Shown here: one piece after another, positions 8,839 to 20,028 of the stretch
Layout: each line of letters opens with the position of its first letter
How positions within the stretch are numbered: position 1 is the first letter of the stretch
Assembly: GCF_000270245.1 (NCBI RefSeq)
Contig: NC_015635.1
Coordinates: 1,860,001 to 1,924,000 of the forward strand
Length of the DNA: 64,000 bases
Direction of reading: 5' to 3'
Source of the DNA: Microlunatus phosphovorus NM-1
Lineage (GTDB): Bacteria; Actinomycetota; Actinomycetes; Propionibacteriales; Propionibacteriaceae
The notes under the pieces: model-generated
What the model was told of the DNA's origin: nothing
The model's input: only the letters and a program-made list of their open reading frames with translations
The model's database searches: none
Made by a program: the position numbers and the translations under genes

Positions 8839-10618
8839 CCCAGGCGGTCGCGTCGGTGGGTAGCAGCCCGTCGACGAGTTCCACGCTGCTCAGCAGCACG
8901 GTGCCAAGGGGCAGCGGCACCGGCTGGTCACCGAAGTTGGTCACACTGTGCCAGCGGTCGCCGCGCCGGAAGTGCAACACCTCGGCATCAGACTCGACGA
9001 AGCTCAGCGACGGGTCAGTGGTCGGCAGAGGCACCGCCAGCTCGCGGCGGAGTGCGATGGCTCGCCGATAGAGCGTCAGCATCGACTGCTCGTCGTCGGC
9101 CTGGGTCGCCGCCGCGAGCTCGGCGAACCAGGCCGGCTGCGGCAGTTCCGTGGCTGCGGCACCGGCACCGAACCCGTATGAGGCGCCTGTTGCTGACCAG
9201 GGCAGTGGCACCCGGCAGCCATCGCGTCCCTTCTCCCGCCCGCCGGAGCGGGAGGCCACCGGGTCCTGCAAGACAGCCGCGGGCAGATCGGGCACTTCCG
9301 GCAGGCCCAGTTCCTCACCCTGATAGACGTACACCGAACCGGGCAGCGCCAGCAGCACCAGGATCGCGGCCCGAGCCCGACGGGTGCCGAGTGCCACGTC
9401 ACACTGCGGATCTGTGCCGTCGGTCAGCAGCCAGGAGCGGGCGACCTTGATCGGCGTCTGGTCATCGGCCACCGGCAGCCCGTAGCGAGAGACCACTCGT
9501 ACGGTGTCGTGACAGCCGAGCAGCCAGGTCGTGGTGGAGCCCTCCGCGATCATGTCCGAGACCCCGCTCTCGATCACCTCGCGGTAGTCCGTCAGCCGCC
9601 AGGCTGCTTCCTGCATGGCGAAGTTGAAGGCCTGGCCGAGACTGGTCGGCGCCGCGTAGCGGGCGCGCCGGGCCGGATGTACCCCTGCTTCGGCGACGGC
9701 GAACCGTGGCGGGTCGTAGGAGTCGAACACCGTGCGCCAGTCTCGATAGACCTCCTGCAGATCGTCGCGGTCCCACAGCGGGTGGCTGCCGTCGTCGCGC
9801 TCCATGTGCTCGAGCTCGGGCCAGGGTGCGTACGGGGTCGACAGGTCCTTGACCAGGCCGTGCGCGACATCGACCCGGAACCCGTCGACACCGCGATCCG
9901 ACCAGAACCGCAAGGTGGTACGGAAGTCCTCGCGTACCGATGCGTTGTCCCAGTTCAGATCGGGTTGCTCGGCGGCGAAGAGATGGAGATACCACTGGCC
10001 GTCGGCGACCTGCGCCCAGGCGGAGCCACCGAACAGCGACTGCCAGTCGTTCGGCGGCTCACTGCCGTCCGGGCCGGTGCCGTCGCGGAAGATGTAGCGG
10101 TCGCGGGCCGGCGACCCGGGCGGCGAGGCCAGCGCCTCAGCGAACCAGACGTGCCGATCGGAACTGTGATTGGGCACGATATCCACCAGCACCTTGATCC
10201 CGGCCGCGTGCAGAGTCGTCACCAGCTCGTCGAAGTCGGCCAAGCTGCCGATCCGTGGATCCACGTCCCGGTAGTCATCCACGTCGTAGCCGCCGTCGGC
10301 CAGGGCGGACGGATAGAACGGTGACAGCCAGACGGCGTCCACCCCCAACGCGGCCAGATAGGGCACCCGCGACACGATGCCCTGCAGGTCGCCCATGCCA
10401 TCGGCGTTGGCGTCGGCGAAGGAACGCGGATAGATCTGGTAGACCACGGCGGTGTGCCACCAGACCGGGGACGGGATGGTGGGAGGAGCCGAAGGGGGCG
10501 GGATGGTGGGAGGAGCCGAAGGGGGCGGGATGGTGGGAGGAATCGAAGGGGGCGGGATGGTGGGAGGAATCGAAGGGGGCGGGATGGTGGGAGGAATCAG
10601 GGGGTGCGAATCGCTCAC
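8813..10618 (-). CDS. GH13 alpha-glucosidase/alpha-amylase family enzyme with Pro-rich repeat N-terminus
   Basis: A 601-residue glycoside hydrolase. From residue 52 it has the alpha-glucosidase barrel (VWWHTAVVYQIYPRSFADANADGMGDLQGI). Catalytic residues are visible: nucleophile Asp in GFRVDVAHG, acid/base Glu in FAVAEAGVHP, and the stabilising Asp in WLLGCHDTVRV, where the usual NHD is CHD. It probably releases glucose from short alpha-glucosides. The first 50 residues are five copies of a nine-residue PPTIPPPS-type repeat encoded by tandem 27-base DNA units. With the GTG start at 10618 these are translated. A GTG at the VWWH position would give the normal family N-terminus without the repeats. 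No strong ribosome site is visible for either. There is no export signal. Confidence 0.9.
   Translation of the reverse strand: MSDSHPLIPPTIPPPSIPPTIPPPSIPPTIPPPSAPPTIPPPSAPPTIPSPVWWHTAVVYQIYPRSFADANADGMGDLQGIVSRVPYLAALGVDAVWLSPFYPSALADGGYDVDDYRDVDPRIGSLADFDELVTTLHAAGIKVLVDIVPNHSSDRHVWFAEALASPPGSPARDRYIFRDGTGPDGSEPPNDWQSLFGGSAWAQVADGQWYLHLFAAEQPDLNWDNASVREDFRTTLRFWSDRGVDGFRVDVAHGLVKDLSTPYAPWPELEHMERDDGSHPLWDRDDLQEVYRDWRTVFDSYDPPRFAVAEAGVHPARRARYAAPTSLGQAFNFAMQEAAWRLTDYREVIESGVSDMIAEGSTTTWLLGCHDTVRVVSRYGLPVADDQTPIKVARSWLLTDGTDPQCDVALGTRRARAAILVLLALPGSVYVYQGEELGLPEVPDLPAAVLQDPVASRSGGREKGRDGCRVPLPWSATGASYGFGAGAAATELPQPAWFAELAAATQADDEQSMLTLYRRAIALRRELAVPLPTTDPSLSFVESDAEVLHFRRGDRWHSVTNFGDQPVPLPLGTVLLSSVELVDGLLPTDATAWVSADSALP
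10473..10607. repeat. Tandem 27-bp repeat, five units
   Basis: Five units of 27 bases begin at 10473, 10500, 10527, 10554 and 10581, each starting gggatggtgggagga. Units 1 and 2 are identical, 3 and 4 are identical (they differ from 1-2 by two bases), and unit 5 diverges after 19 bases. Because 27 is a multiple of three, copy-number changes keep the frame and lengthen or shorten the Pro-rich N-terminus of the GH13 enzyme by nine residues per unit. This makes it a candidate variable-number repeat. Confidence 0.95.
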
Positions 10619-10707
10619 CGTGCGATTGTTCCAGGCTGGCGGACGGTGATCGTGATGCTGAGACGCTAACGTTGCGCAGGTAGGCAGTAACCAGCGAAGG
10701 TGGCGAG

Positions 10708-11232
10708 ATGGTCGCAGAACAGATCCAGAACTACGTGAACCTGGTCGGGGGCTTGACCAAGGCCACCAAGGCGAAGGCGACCGAGGCGGCGCAAGGGCTG
10801 CTGTCGGCCACGCACTTGGACGATGTCGCCACCGGTGCGAGCGGAAAGGTCGCTGCTCTGACGGAAGAGATCCTGGCCGCCAGCCGGGCCAACCGCGAGT
10901 TGCTGGCCAAGACGATCAGCGCTGAGGTGGACAAGGCCGCCGCCAAGCTCGGGTTCGCGCGGAACGAGGATCTCGACGCGTTGCGGAACGAGGTCGATGA
11001 ACTGCGGGCCGCGGTGGCCGAGCAGGCGGCGCGGGCCGAGGCAACGCAAGCCCAAGCTGAGCAGGCTCAGGCCGAGCCGGCGACGAAGAAGGCCACGGCC
11101 CGCAAGCGGGCGGCGGCCAAGAAGACCACCGCGGCGAAGAAGGCGGCTCCTGCCAAGCGGGCCGCTGCCAAGAAGACGGCCGAGCCGCCGGCGGAGGCCG
11201 CCGAGCCGGCTGACGCAGCGGCGACCGAGTGA
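10708..11232 (+). CDS. Phasin-like helical protein with histone H1-like Lys/Ala tail
   Basis: A 174-residue protein with no catalytic motif. Residues 1-110 are amphipathic helix and coiled coil (ELLAKTISAEVDKAAAKLGFARNEDLDALRNEVDELRAAVAEQ); this pattern resembles polyhydroxyalkanoate granule phasins of the PhaF/PhaI kind. Residues 125-165 are (A)AKK-type repeats (KKATARKRAAAKKTTAAKKAAPAKRAAAKK), like PhaF and histone H1 tails that bind DNA. The ATG has AAGGTGG upstream. It diverges from the GH13 gene and overlaps the next gene by four bases (GTGA). It may link storage granules or membrane to nucleoid, but that is inference. Confidence 0.75.
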   Translation: MVAEQIQNYVNLVGGLTKATKAKATEAAQGLLSATHLDDVATGASGKVAALTEEILAASRANRELLAKTISAEVDKAAAKLGFARNEDLDALRNEVDELRAAVAEQAARAEATQAQAEQAQAEPATKKATARKRAAAKKTTAAKKAAPAKRAAAKKTAEPPAEAAEPADAAATE

Positions 11233-11438
11233 GTCAGGACGCAGCGGCCGATCAGCAGCCGGCGACCGGGTTGACCGAGGTCGACGAAGCCCTGGCCGGA
11301 CTGGCCGACCTCGGGCGGCGTCCCGTGAGTGAGCACCCTGAGGCGCTGTCCGCGGTCCATGAGGTTCTGCACCAGACGCTGCAGACGCCGCCAGCGGTGC
11401 CTCAACGTCCTCCCATGCCCAGGCCTCCTGGAAGCTGA
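11229..11438 (+). CDS. Small conserved protein (Rv1693-position)
   Basis: A 69-residue acidic, Pro-rich peptide with one predicted helix (GLTEVDEALAGLADL, then HPEALSAVHEVLHQTLQ). It overlaps the preceding gene (GTGA) and its stop immediately precedes the tlyA start, so it is part of the operon. M. tuberculosis has a similarly placed small gene (Rv1693) before tlyA. The function is unknown. Confidence 0.75.
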   Translation: MSQDAAADQQPATGLTEVDEALAGLADLGRRPVSEHPEALSAVHEVLHQTLQTPPAVPQRPPMPRPPGS

Positions 11439-12212
11439 GTGTCGACCAGGCTCGATCGTGCAGTTGCCGAGCGCGGGCTGGCTCGTTCCCGGTCAGCTGC
11501 GGTCGCGCTGATCCGGGCGGGTCGAGTGCGAGTCAACGACGAGGTGGTCGTCCGCAGCTCCAGCACGGTGACGCCGGCCGATGCGATCAGCGTCGAGTCC
11601 GACCCGTACGTCTCCCGGGCCGCCCACAAGCTGGCCGGTGCCCTCGCGGACCTGGACCTCGACGTCGCCGGCTGCCGCGCGCTGGACGCCGGCGCCTCGA
11701 CCGGTGGGTTCACCCAGGTGCTGCCGCGATCGGGCTGCCGCGAGGTGATCGCCGTCGATGTCGGCCACGGCCAATTGGTTGCCGAGCTCCGGACCGATCC
11801 GCGTGTGATCAGCCATGAGCATCTCAACGTTCGTGAGCTGACCCTGACGCACGTGGGCGGACGGCTCGTCGATCTCGTCGTCGGCGATCTGTCGTTCATC
11901 TCCTTGACCCTGGTGCTGCCGGCGCTGACTCGCGTCGCGGATCCGGGCGGATCCCTGCTGCTGATGGTGAAGCCGCAGTTCGAGGTCGGCCGGGAGCGGC
12001 TGGGTGAGGGCGGTGTCGTACGCGATCCTGCGTTGCATGTGGCGGCCGTGAACGGGGTGATCGAGGCGGCCGCCGAGCTCGGCTGGGTCGCACATGCCGT
12101 GGTGCCGAGCCGGCTGCCGGGTCCGGCCGGCAACCGCGAGTTCTTCGTCCTGTTCGCCCGAGCCCAGGTCGCGGAACCGGTCGACATCGCTGCCGCCGTC
12201 GCCGCAACCTGA
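11439..12212 (+). CDS. tlyA: TlyA-family 16S/23S rRNA 2'-O-methyltransferase
   Basis: A 257-residue protein with an S4 RNA-binding domain (residues 1-60, RLDRAVAERGLARSRSAAVALIRAGRVRVNDE) and an FtsJ-like SAM methyltransferase domain. The conserved lysine lies in YVSRAAHKL (residue 64). The SAM site is ALDAGASTGGFT, the acidic residue is in VVGDLSFISL, and the second lysine is in LLMVKPQFEVG. In mycobacteria TlyA methylates cytidines in both rRNAs and determines capreomycin sensitivity; here the role is inferred by homology and gene order. The GTG start follows the previous stop without a gap. Confidence 0.93.
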   Translation: MSTRLDRAVAERGLARSRSAAVALIRAGRVRVNDEVVVRSSSTVTPADAISVESDPYVSRAAHKLAGALADLDLDVAGCRALDAGASTGGFTQVLPRSGCREVIAVDVGHGQLVAELRTDPRVISHEHLNVRELTLTHVGGRLVDLVVGDLSFISLTLVLPALTRVADPGGSLLLMVKPQFEVGRERLGEGGVVRDPALHVAAVNGVIEAAAELGWVAHAVVPSRLPGPAGNREFFVLFARAQVAEPVDIAAAVAAT

Positions 12213-12220
12213 CCCCCGCC

Positions 12221-12226
12221 TATGCT
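12221..12226 (+). promoter_or_regulatory. Leaderless-type -10 element of nadK (TATGCT)
   Basis: TATGCT fits the actinobacterial TANNNT -10 element and lies seven bases upstream of the GTG at 12234. This is the spacing expected for a transcript that starts at the start codon. No ribosome-binding site is seen. No clear -35 element is present. Confidence 0.5.
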
Positions 12227-12233
12227 GTGGCGC

Positions 12234-13205
12234 GTGACGCCACCGGATCCGGAGACCGACGACCTGACGGCGGGTCGACGGGTGGCGGTGTTGACGCATC
12301 TGGGTCGACGAGAGGCCGTCGAGACCGCCGCCGGCATCATCGAGCGGTTGGCGGCCGCAGGGATCACCGCCGTCGTACCCGCGTCCGACGCGGACGTTCT
12401 GAACGCGCGACTGACCACGGCGCGGGTGATCGGGGTGTCCCCGGAGCGGTTCAGCGACCAGGCTCGCGGCGTGGAGTTGATGCTGGTCCTCGGTGGCGAC
12501 GGGACCATCCTCCGCGGCGCGGAGAAGGTGATCACCTCGGACACGCCCCTGCTGGGGGTCAATCTCGGCCACGTCGGCTTCCTGGCGGAGGCGGAGGCGG
12601 CCGAGATCGACAGCATCGTGGAGCACGTGGTGCAGCGGACGTACACGGTCGAGGAGCGGTTCACGATCGACGTCACCCTCCGCGACCGCGGCGAGGTCAT
12701 CTGGTCGTCGTTCGCGGTCAACGAGGTGTCGATCGAGAAGGCAGCCCGGGAGCGGATGCTGGAGCTCGCCGTCGAGGTCGACGGGCTGCCGCTGTCCCGC
12801 TGGGCCTGCGACGGGATCCTGGTGTCGACGCCCACCGGATCGACCGCGTACGCATTCTCGGCCGGCGGTCCGGTGTTGTGGCCGGAGCTCGACGCGCTGC
12901 TGCTGGTGCCGCTCAGCGCACACGCCTTGTTCGCGCGGCCACTGGTGCTGGGGCCCAATTCGGTGATCACCGTCGATCTGATCCCGTCGGTGCGGACTCA
13001 CGGCGTGGTCTGGTGCGACGGCAGCCGGACGGTCGATCTGTGCCCTGGCATGGAGATCGAGGTCAGTCGCGGCGAGCATCGGCTCCGGCTGGCCCGGCTG
13101 TCGCAGTCCCCGTTCACCAACCGGCTGGTGAACAAATTCCAGCTGCCGGTGGAGGGCTGGCGGGGCAACTCCGAATGGGCCCGCGGTCGGGGCTCGCAGC
13201 AGTGA
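12234..13205 (+). CDS. nadK: NAD kinase
   Basis: A 323-residue ATP-NAD kinase (PpnK), which makes NADP. Visible motifs are GGDGTILRGAEKV (the family's GGDGT), NLGHVGFLAEAE, the NE pair in VNEVSIEK, and DGILVSTPTGSTAYAFSAGGPV (nucleotide and NAD site). GTG at 12234 is preferred over ATG at 12222 because the ATG lies inside the likely -10 element and neither has a ribosome site. The stop overlaps recN by four bases (GTGA). The order tlyA-nadK-recN is conserved in actinobacteria. Confidence 0.93.
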   Translation: MTPPDPETDDLTAGRRVAVLTHLGRREAVETAAGIIERLAAAGITAVVPASDADVLNARLTTARVIGVSPERFSDQARGVELMLVLGGDGTILRGAEKVITSDTPLLGVNLGHVGFLAEAEAAEIDSIVEHVVQRTYTVEERFTIDVTLRDRGEVIWSSFAVNEVSIEKAARERMLELAVEVDGLPLSRWACDGILVSTPTGSTAYAFSAGGPVLWPELDALLLVPLSAHALFARPLVLGPNSVITVDLIPSVRTHGVVWCDGSRTVDLCPGMEIEVSRGEHRLRLARLSQSPFTNRLVNKFQLPVEGWRGNSEWARGRGSQQ

Positions 13206-14905
13206 TCACCGAACTGCGGATCAGCGATCTCGGAGTGATCAGCGACGCCGTGCTCGCGCTGCATCCCGGGCTCACCGTGGTGACCGGTGAGACCGGCGCA
13301 GGCAAGACCATGATCGTGACCAGCATCGACTTGCTGCTCGGGGGCCGAGCGGACCCCAAGGCGGTCCGCACCGGCGCGCGCCGGGCCGTGGTCGAAGGTC
13401 GGTTCAGTGAGATCTCGGCGGATACCGTACGCCGGGTCGAGGAGGCCGGAGGGGAGCTCGACGCTGCTGCCGAAGCGGACGGCGAGGTCGACGCCGAGCT
13501 GCTGGTGGCACGGCAGGTCACCCCCGGCGGCCGGACCCGGGCCTTCGTCGGCGGCGCGCAGGTGCCGATCGGCCGGATCGAGGATCTGGTCGGCGATCTG
13601 GTCACCGTGCACGGACAGTCGGAACAGGTGCGGCTGGCCGGCCGGGATCGGCAACGCGAGCTGCTGGATCGATTCGCAGGCGTGGATCAGCAGGTGAGAC
13701 TGACGACGTACCGGACCTGCTACGACGAGTTGCGAGCCGCCCAGACCGAGCTCGATCGGTTGCGGACCGAGGCGCAGGAGCGGGCTCGGGAGATCGACCT
13801 GCTGCGGTTCGGACTGGACGAGATCGAGCGCGCTGCGCCGCAGCCGGGGGAGGATGTGGCGCTCGCGGAGGAGGCGCAACGGCTGCAGGCGAGTGACGAT
13901 CTGCGGGCGGATGCCGCCACGGCGATCGTGGCGTTGGCCGGTTCCGATGACGAGGCCGGCGGCGCGTTGGCGGGCTTGGCCCAGGCCCGGCGGGCCGTGG
14001 AACGGCTGGCTGCGGCCGACACCGAGGCCAAGCCGTTCGCCGGACGAGTCCGGGAGGTCGGCTATCTGCTGACCGAGTTGGCGGGAGATCTGTCCAGTTA
14101 TCTCGCGGGCCTGGAGGTCCAGCCGGGTCGGCTGGAGCAGATCGCGGAGCGTCGGTTCGAGCTGGCCGGCCTGTTGCGTAAGTACGGCTCCAGTTGCGAC
14201 GAGGTGCTGGCCTGGTCCGCTCGGGCTGCGGAACGACTCGCGGCACTGGAGCTGGCCGACGACCGGATCGGTGAGCTGACCGAGCGGATCACGGTCGTGC
14301 AGGGGCGGATCGAGGAACTGGCCGGTCAGTTGCACAGTGCGCGAGTCGCGGCTGCCGGAGAGTTCGTGGAGCGGGTCCGCGGTGAGCTGGCCGCGCTGGC
14401 GATGCCCCATGCCCGCCTGCAGTTCGAGCTGACCCCCGTCGATCTCGGGCCGACCGGTGCGGACCAGGTCGACCTGCTGTTCTCCGCCAATCCGGGCAGC
14501 GCACCGCGGAGCCTCGGCAAGGTTGCCTCCGGCGGTGAGATGTCCCGGGTCCGGCTGGCCGTGGAGGTGGTGTTGGCCGATGGCGGTGGCTCGGTGACGT
14601 TCGTGTTCGACGAGGTGGACGCCGGCGTGGGTGGCGCCGTCGCGGTCGAGATCGGCCGGCGGCTCGCACTGCTGGCCAGGCATCGGCAGGTCATCGTGGT
14701 CACCCACCTGGCCCAGGTCGCCGCCTTCGCCGACCGGCACTTCGCCGTGGTCAAATCCGACGACGGCCAGGTCACCACCAGCGGCGTACGCGAGGTCGCC
14801 GAACGTGACCGGGTAGTCGAGCTCGCCCGGATGATGGCCGGCATCGAGACCACCGAGTCGGCCCTGGCCCACGCCGGCGAACTGCTCGAGTTGGCGTCCC
14901 GCTGA
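13202..14905 (+). CDS. recN: DNA repair protein RecN
   Basis: A 567-residue SMC-like ATPase for double-strand break repair. Walker A is GETGAGKT (residues 29-36). A long coiled-coil middle follows (ELRAAQTELDRLRTEAQERAREID onward). The ABC signature is ASGGEMSRVRLAVEVVLA, Walker B is VTFVFDEVDAGVGG, and the switch His is in VVTHLAQVAAFADRH. The GTG start overlaps the nadK stop. The open frame extends well upstream through nadK in another frame, but that part is not real. Unlike M. tuberculosis, the Rv1697/Rv1698-type genes are absent after recN and a DUF222/HNH gene lies there instead. Confidence 0.93.
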   Translation: MITELRISDLGVISDAVLALHPGLTVVTGETGAGKTMIVTSIDLLLGGRADPKAVRTGARRAVVEGRFSEISADTVRRVEEAGGELDAAAEADGEVDAELLVARQVTPGGRTRAFVGGAQVPIGRIEDLVGDLVTVHGQSEQVRLAGRDRQRELLDRFAGVDQQVRLTTYRTCYDELRAAQTELDRLRTEAQERAREIDLLRFGLDEIERAAPQPGEDVALAEEAQRLQASDDLRADAATAIVALAGSDDEAGGALAGLAQARRAVERLAAADTEAKPFAGRVREVGYLLTELAGDLSSYLAGLEVQPGRLEQIAERRFELAGLLRKYGSSCDEVLAWSARAAERLAALELADDRIGELTERITVVQGRIEELAGQLHSARVAAAGEFVERVRGELAALAMPHARLQFELTPVDLGPTGADQVDLLFSANPGSAPRSLGKVASGGEMSRVRLAVEVVLADGGGSVTFVFDEVDAGVGGAVAVEIGRRLALLARHRQVIVVTHLAQVAAFADRHFAVVKSDDGQVTTSGVREVAERDRVVELARMMAGIETTESALAHAGELLELASR

Positions 14906-14918
14906 GCTGCATCCGGGC

Positions 14919-15017
14919 TCAGCCGGGCAGATGGGCCCGGATCGAGTACGGGGCTGGCAGTTGGTGTGGGGCGATCTCGTCCCAGAACGCCTGGTTCACG
15001 ACAGGATGCTCGTTCAT
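14919..15017 (-). CDS. Possible 32-residue peptide or gene remnant
   Basis: A short minus-strand frame begins with ATG at 15017 (GGTGG upstream) and encodes MNEHPVVNQAFWDEIAPHQL and 12 more residues. The beginning resembles N-termini of SAM-dependent methyltransferases (NxxFWDxxA), so this may be the stub of a degraded gene. It lies between the recN stop and the HNH gene. It is too short to be sure that it is translated. Confidence 0.25.
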   Translation of the reverse strand: MNEHPVVNQAFWDEIAPHQLPAPYSIRAHLPG

Positions 15018-15068
15018 GGGTCCACCGTGCCAGACGCGCCGATCAACCGTGATCCGGCTCAGTCGATG

Positions 15069-17018
15069 TCAGCGGGATACTGCGGCCGCGGGCTGGGATG
15101 CTTGCCAGACCTGTTGGGCGAAGGGGTTGTCGCCGAGCAGGAGGGTGCCTTGGTTGGTGACAAGGGAGATCCAGCCGTGGGGTGATCGCCAGAGGTGGGT
15201 GCCGGGGTCGGGTTGGTGGGTTTGCCAGCCGCCGAGGGTTTTGGTTCGGTGTTCGCTGCGGGTGAGGGGTCCGAGGTTGCCGACTCGGGTCTGTCCGGGT
15301 GGCCCGTTCTTCTGGTACGGAATCGAGTGATCCAAGTCGAGTCGGCCGCCGGTGGTGATTTCGGTAGCCGGGCTGTAGGGGTAGACCGATCCCGGATGGC
15401 GGGCTTGGACGGCTTCGCGGATCGTCGTGGGGATCTCGTAGTTGTCGACGGCGGCCACGTCGGCGGGGTCGAGGACGGGCCGGATGGTGATGTTGGCGTC
15501 GCTGTCGGTGAGCCAGCGGCGGAATTGTTCGAGGGTGATGGGTCCGTCGGCGGTGCGGAGCACGCCGTGGTGGTTGATCAGGGTCTGGTCGCTGACATGC
15601 ACGTGGACGACGGCGCGAGTCCGGTTCGCGTTCAGTTCCGCCGAGGTCATGGGTCGCAGGTCGAAAGTGGATCCGCAGGCGCAGCCGCAGCAGTGACCGG
15701 CTCGTCCGTCGTGGTCTCTGGCGGCGGCACGGTCGAAGGCTGCGGGGATCAGGCTCGAGGCGGACGGGTTCGTAGAGGTGCGGGAAGTCTCATTGTGGTC
15801 GGCGGCCCCAGCATGGTCGTCGTCGCTGGCGCTGTCGGGCCGTTGCTGGTCGTCATCGCGCAGATCCTCGTCAGACCCATCGTTATCGCTGGCACCGCCG
15901 TGGGCACCGTCGCGTTGTTGTTGATCGTTGTTACGGCCGGTCGCCTCGCGATGGTCGCCGTGGGCGTTGTCGGCATCATCGCGTTGCTGCTCATGCCAGG
16001 TCCGATCTGCCTCGCTGATCGGCGCTTCTTCCTGGTCGTCAGGAGCTGGATCGCCGGAGTCGGGGGTTTGCGCGTTCCGCGAGTCGTCGAGATCGTCGAA
16101 GCTGGGTTGGTGGTAGTTGCCGTGTCGGCTGGTTTCCCAGCCGGCCGGGGGTAGGTCGTCTTCGGCCCACGGGTCGGTGGGGTTGTCGAGGTGCGTGTTG
16201 ACACGGTCTTCAGGATGCCGGGGGTCGTGGGGTTGGTCGGCGTGCCGGGCCAACAGATCCCTCAAGCGTGCTTGGTGGGCGATGATGCCGACGGCTTTGG
16301 CGCGGCGGGCCCCGATGGGGTCGTCGTCGCCTTCGTCGGCGAGGCATTCGGCGACCCGGTCCACGAGGGCTTGGAAGGCGAGGGCGTCCCCGGCTTCGAT
16401 TTTGGCGATCAGGGTCCGGAGTCCGTGTTCGCCTCGGTAGGTGCGGACGTCCTTGTGCCCCGCGGCTTCGTCGGCTCGTTGCTGGTAGGTGGCCTCGTCC
16501 ACCTCGAGGAGGGTGGCGTCGAGTAGGTCGAGGAACCTCGGCCAGGCCATGGTCTCGACGTGCCGGGTGATTTTCAGGTCGACGAGCCAGGACGACAGGC
16601 CGCCGAGGTGGCGGGTCTTGTCGGCGTACTGCATCGCTTTCCACGCCCACACGTCACCGGCTGTGACGCGGTCCCACAGGCGGGGGAGGCGGTGTCGGAT
16701 GGTCAGGGCGCAGGCGACCAGCCGACGCGCGGCGCCGAGACTGGTCTGCAGCGAATGCCCGAGCTCGGACGGACTGAACTCGGCGACCAGGGGCGTAGCC
16801 GCCCCGCCCAGTCGCACGAATCGTTCCTCACAGAGGTCTTGCACGGGTTCACCGTCGACCAGCTCGAGGTCGGCGGGTGCGCTGTGGCAGTCGGCCCAGG
16901 CGGCGGCGATCAGGAGTTTGCGGCAGCCGGCGGTGCGTTCGGTGAGCATCGTGTCCGCGGCCAGGTTGAGCAGGGCGCGGGGGTTCCCGAGCGACTCCTC
17001 CAACCGATCCTCGAACAT
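15069..17018 (-). CDS. DUF222 domain / HNH endonuclease protein (13E12-like)
   Basis: A 649-residue protein of the actinobacterial DUF222-HNH family. The DUF222 part covers roughly residues 10-260 (ELGHSLQTSLGAARRLVACALTIRHRLPRLWDRVTAGDVWAWKAMQYADKTRHL). A long acidic, Asp/Gln/His-rich linker follows (about 270-430). The C-terminus is an HNH-like nuclease (GRLDLDHSIPYQKNGPPGQTRVGNLGPLTRSEHRTKT). These genes occur in many copies per genome and behave like dispersed, possibly mobile nucleases. The ATG at 17018 has AGGTG upstream, and TAGAAT (a good -10 hexamer) overlaps this region. An in-frame extension upstream to 17459 looks noncoding. It separates recN from pyrG, on the opposite strand. Confidence 0.88.
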   Translation of the reverse strand: MFEDRLEESLGNPRALLNLAADTMLTERTAGCRKLLIAAAWADCHSAPADLELVDGEPVQDLCEERFVRLGGAATPLVAEFSPSELGHSLQTSLGAARRLVACALTIRHRLPRLWDRVTAGDVWAWKAMQYADKTRHLGGLSSWLVDLKITRHVETMAWPRFLDLLDATLLEVDEATYQQRADEAAGHKDVRTYRGEHGLRTLIAKIEAGDALAFQALVDRVAECLADEGDDDPIGARRAKAVGIIAHQARLRDLLARHADQPHDPRHPEDRVNTHLDNPTDPWAEDDLPPAGWETSRHGNYHQPSFDDLDDSRNAQTPDSGDPAPDDQEEAPISEADRTWHEQQRDDADNAHGDHREATGRNNDQQQRDGAHGGASDNDGSDEDLRDDDQQRPDSASDDDHAGAADHNETSRTSTNPSASSLIPAAFDRAAARDHDGRAGHCCGCACGSTFDLRPMTSAELNANRTRAVVHVHVSDQTLINHHGVLRTADGPITLEQFRRWLTDSDANITIRPVLDPADVAAVDNYEIPTTIREAVQARHPGSVYPYSPATEITTGGRLDLDHSIPYQKNGPPGQTRVGNLGPLTRSEHRTKTLGGWQTHQPDPGTHLWRSPHGWISLVTNQGTLLLGDNPFAQQVWQASQPAAAVSR

Positions 17019-19914
<2,896 letters not shown>

Positions 19915-20028
19915 CCTGTCTGCTCACCCGAAGCGACTTCGAGGTGGGCCTGGTGATCGGGAGGCGGTGGGTGTTCCCGTAAGGGGCGAGGTGGGGTCTG
20001 CTGCTGGTTTCGAGAGGGTCCGCACCGG

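Noticed and set aside
10473-10607. CRISPR array
   Set aside because: The units are head to tail without spacers and lie in a coding frame; there are no cas genes.
12227-13201. In-frame extension of recN upstream through nadK
   Set aside because: The extension is repetitive Arg/Gly sequence in the wrong frame of nadK. RecN has a normal start at GTG 13202 with a GTGA overlap.
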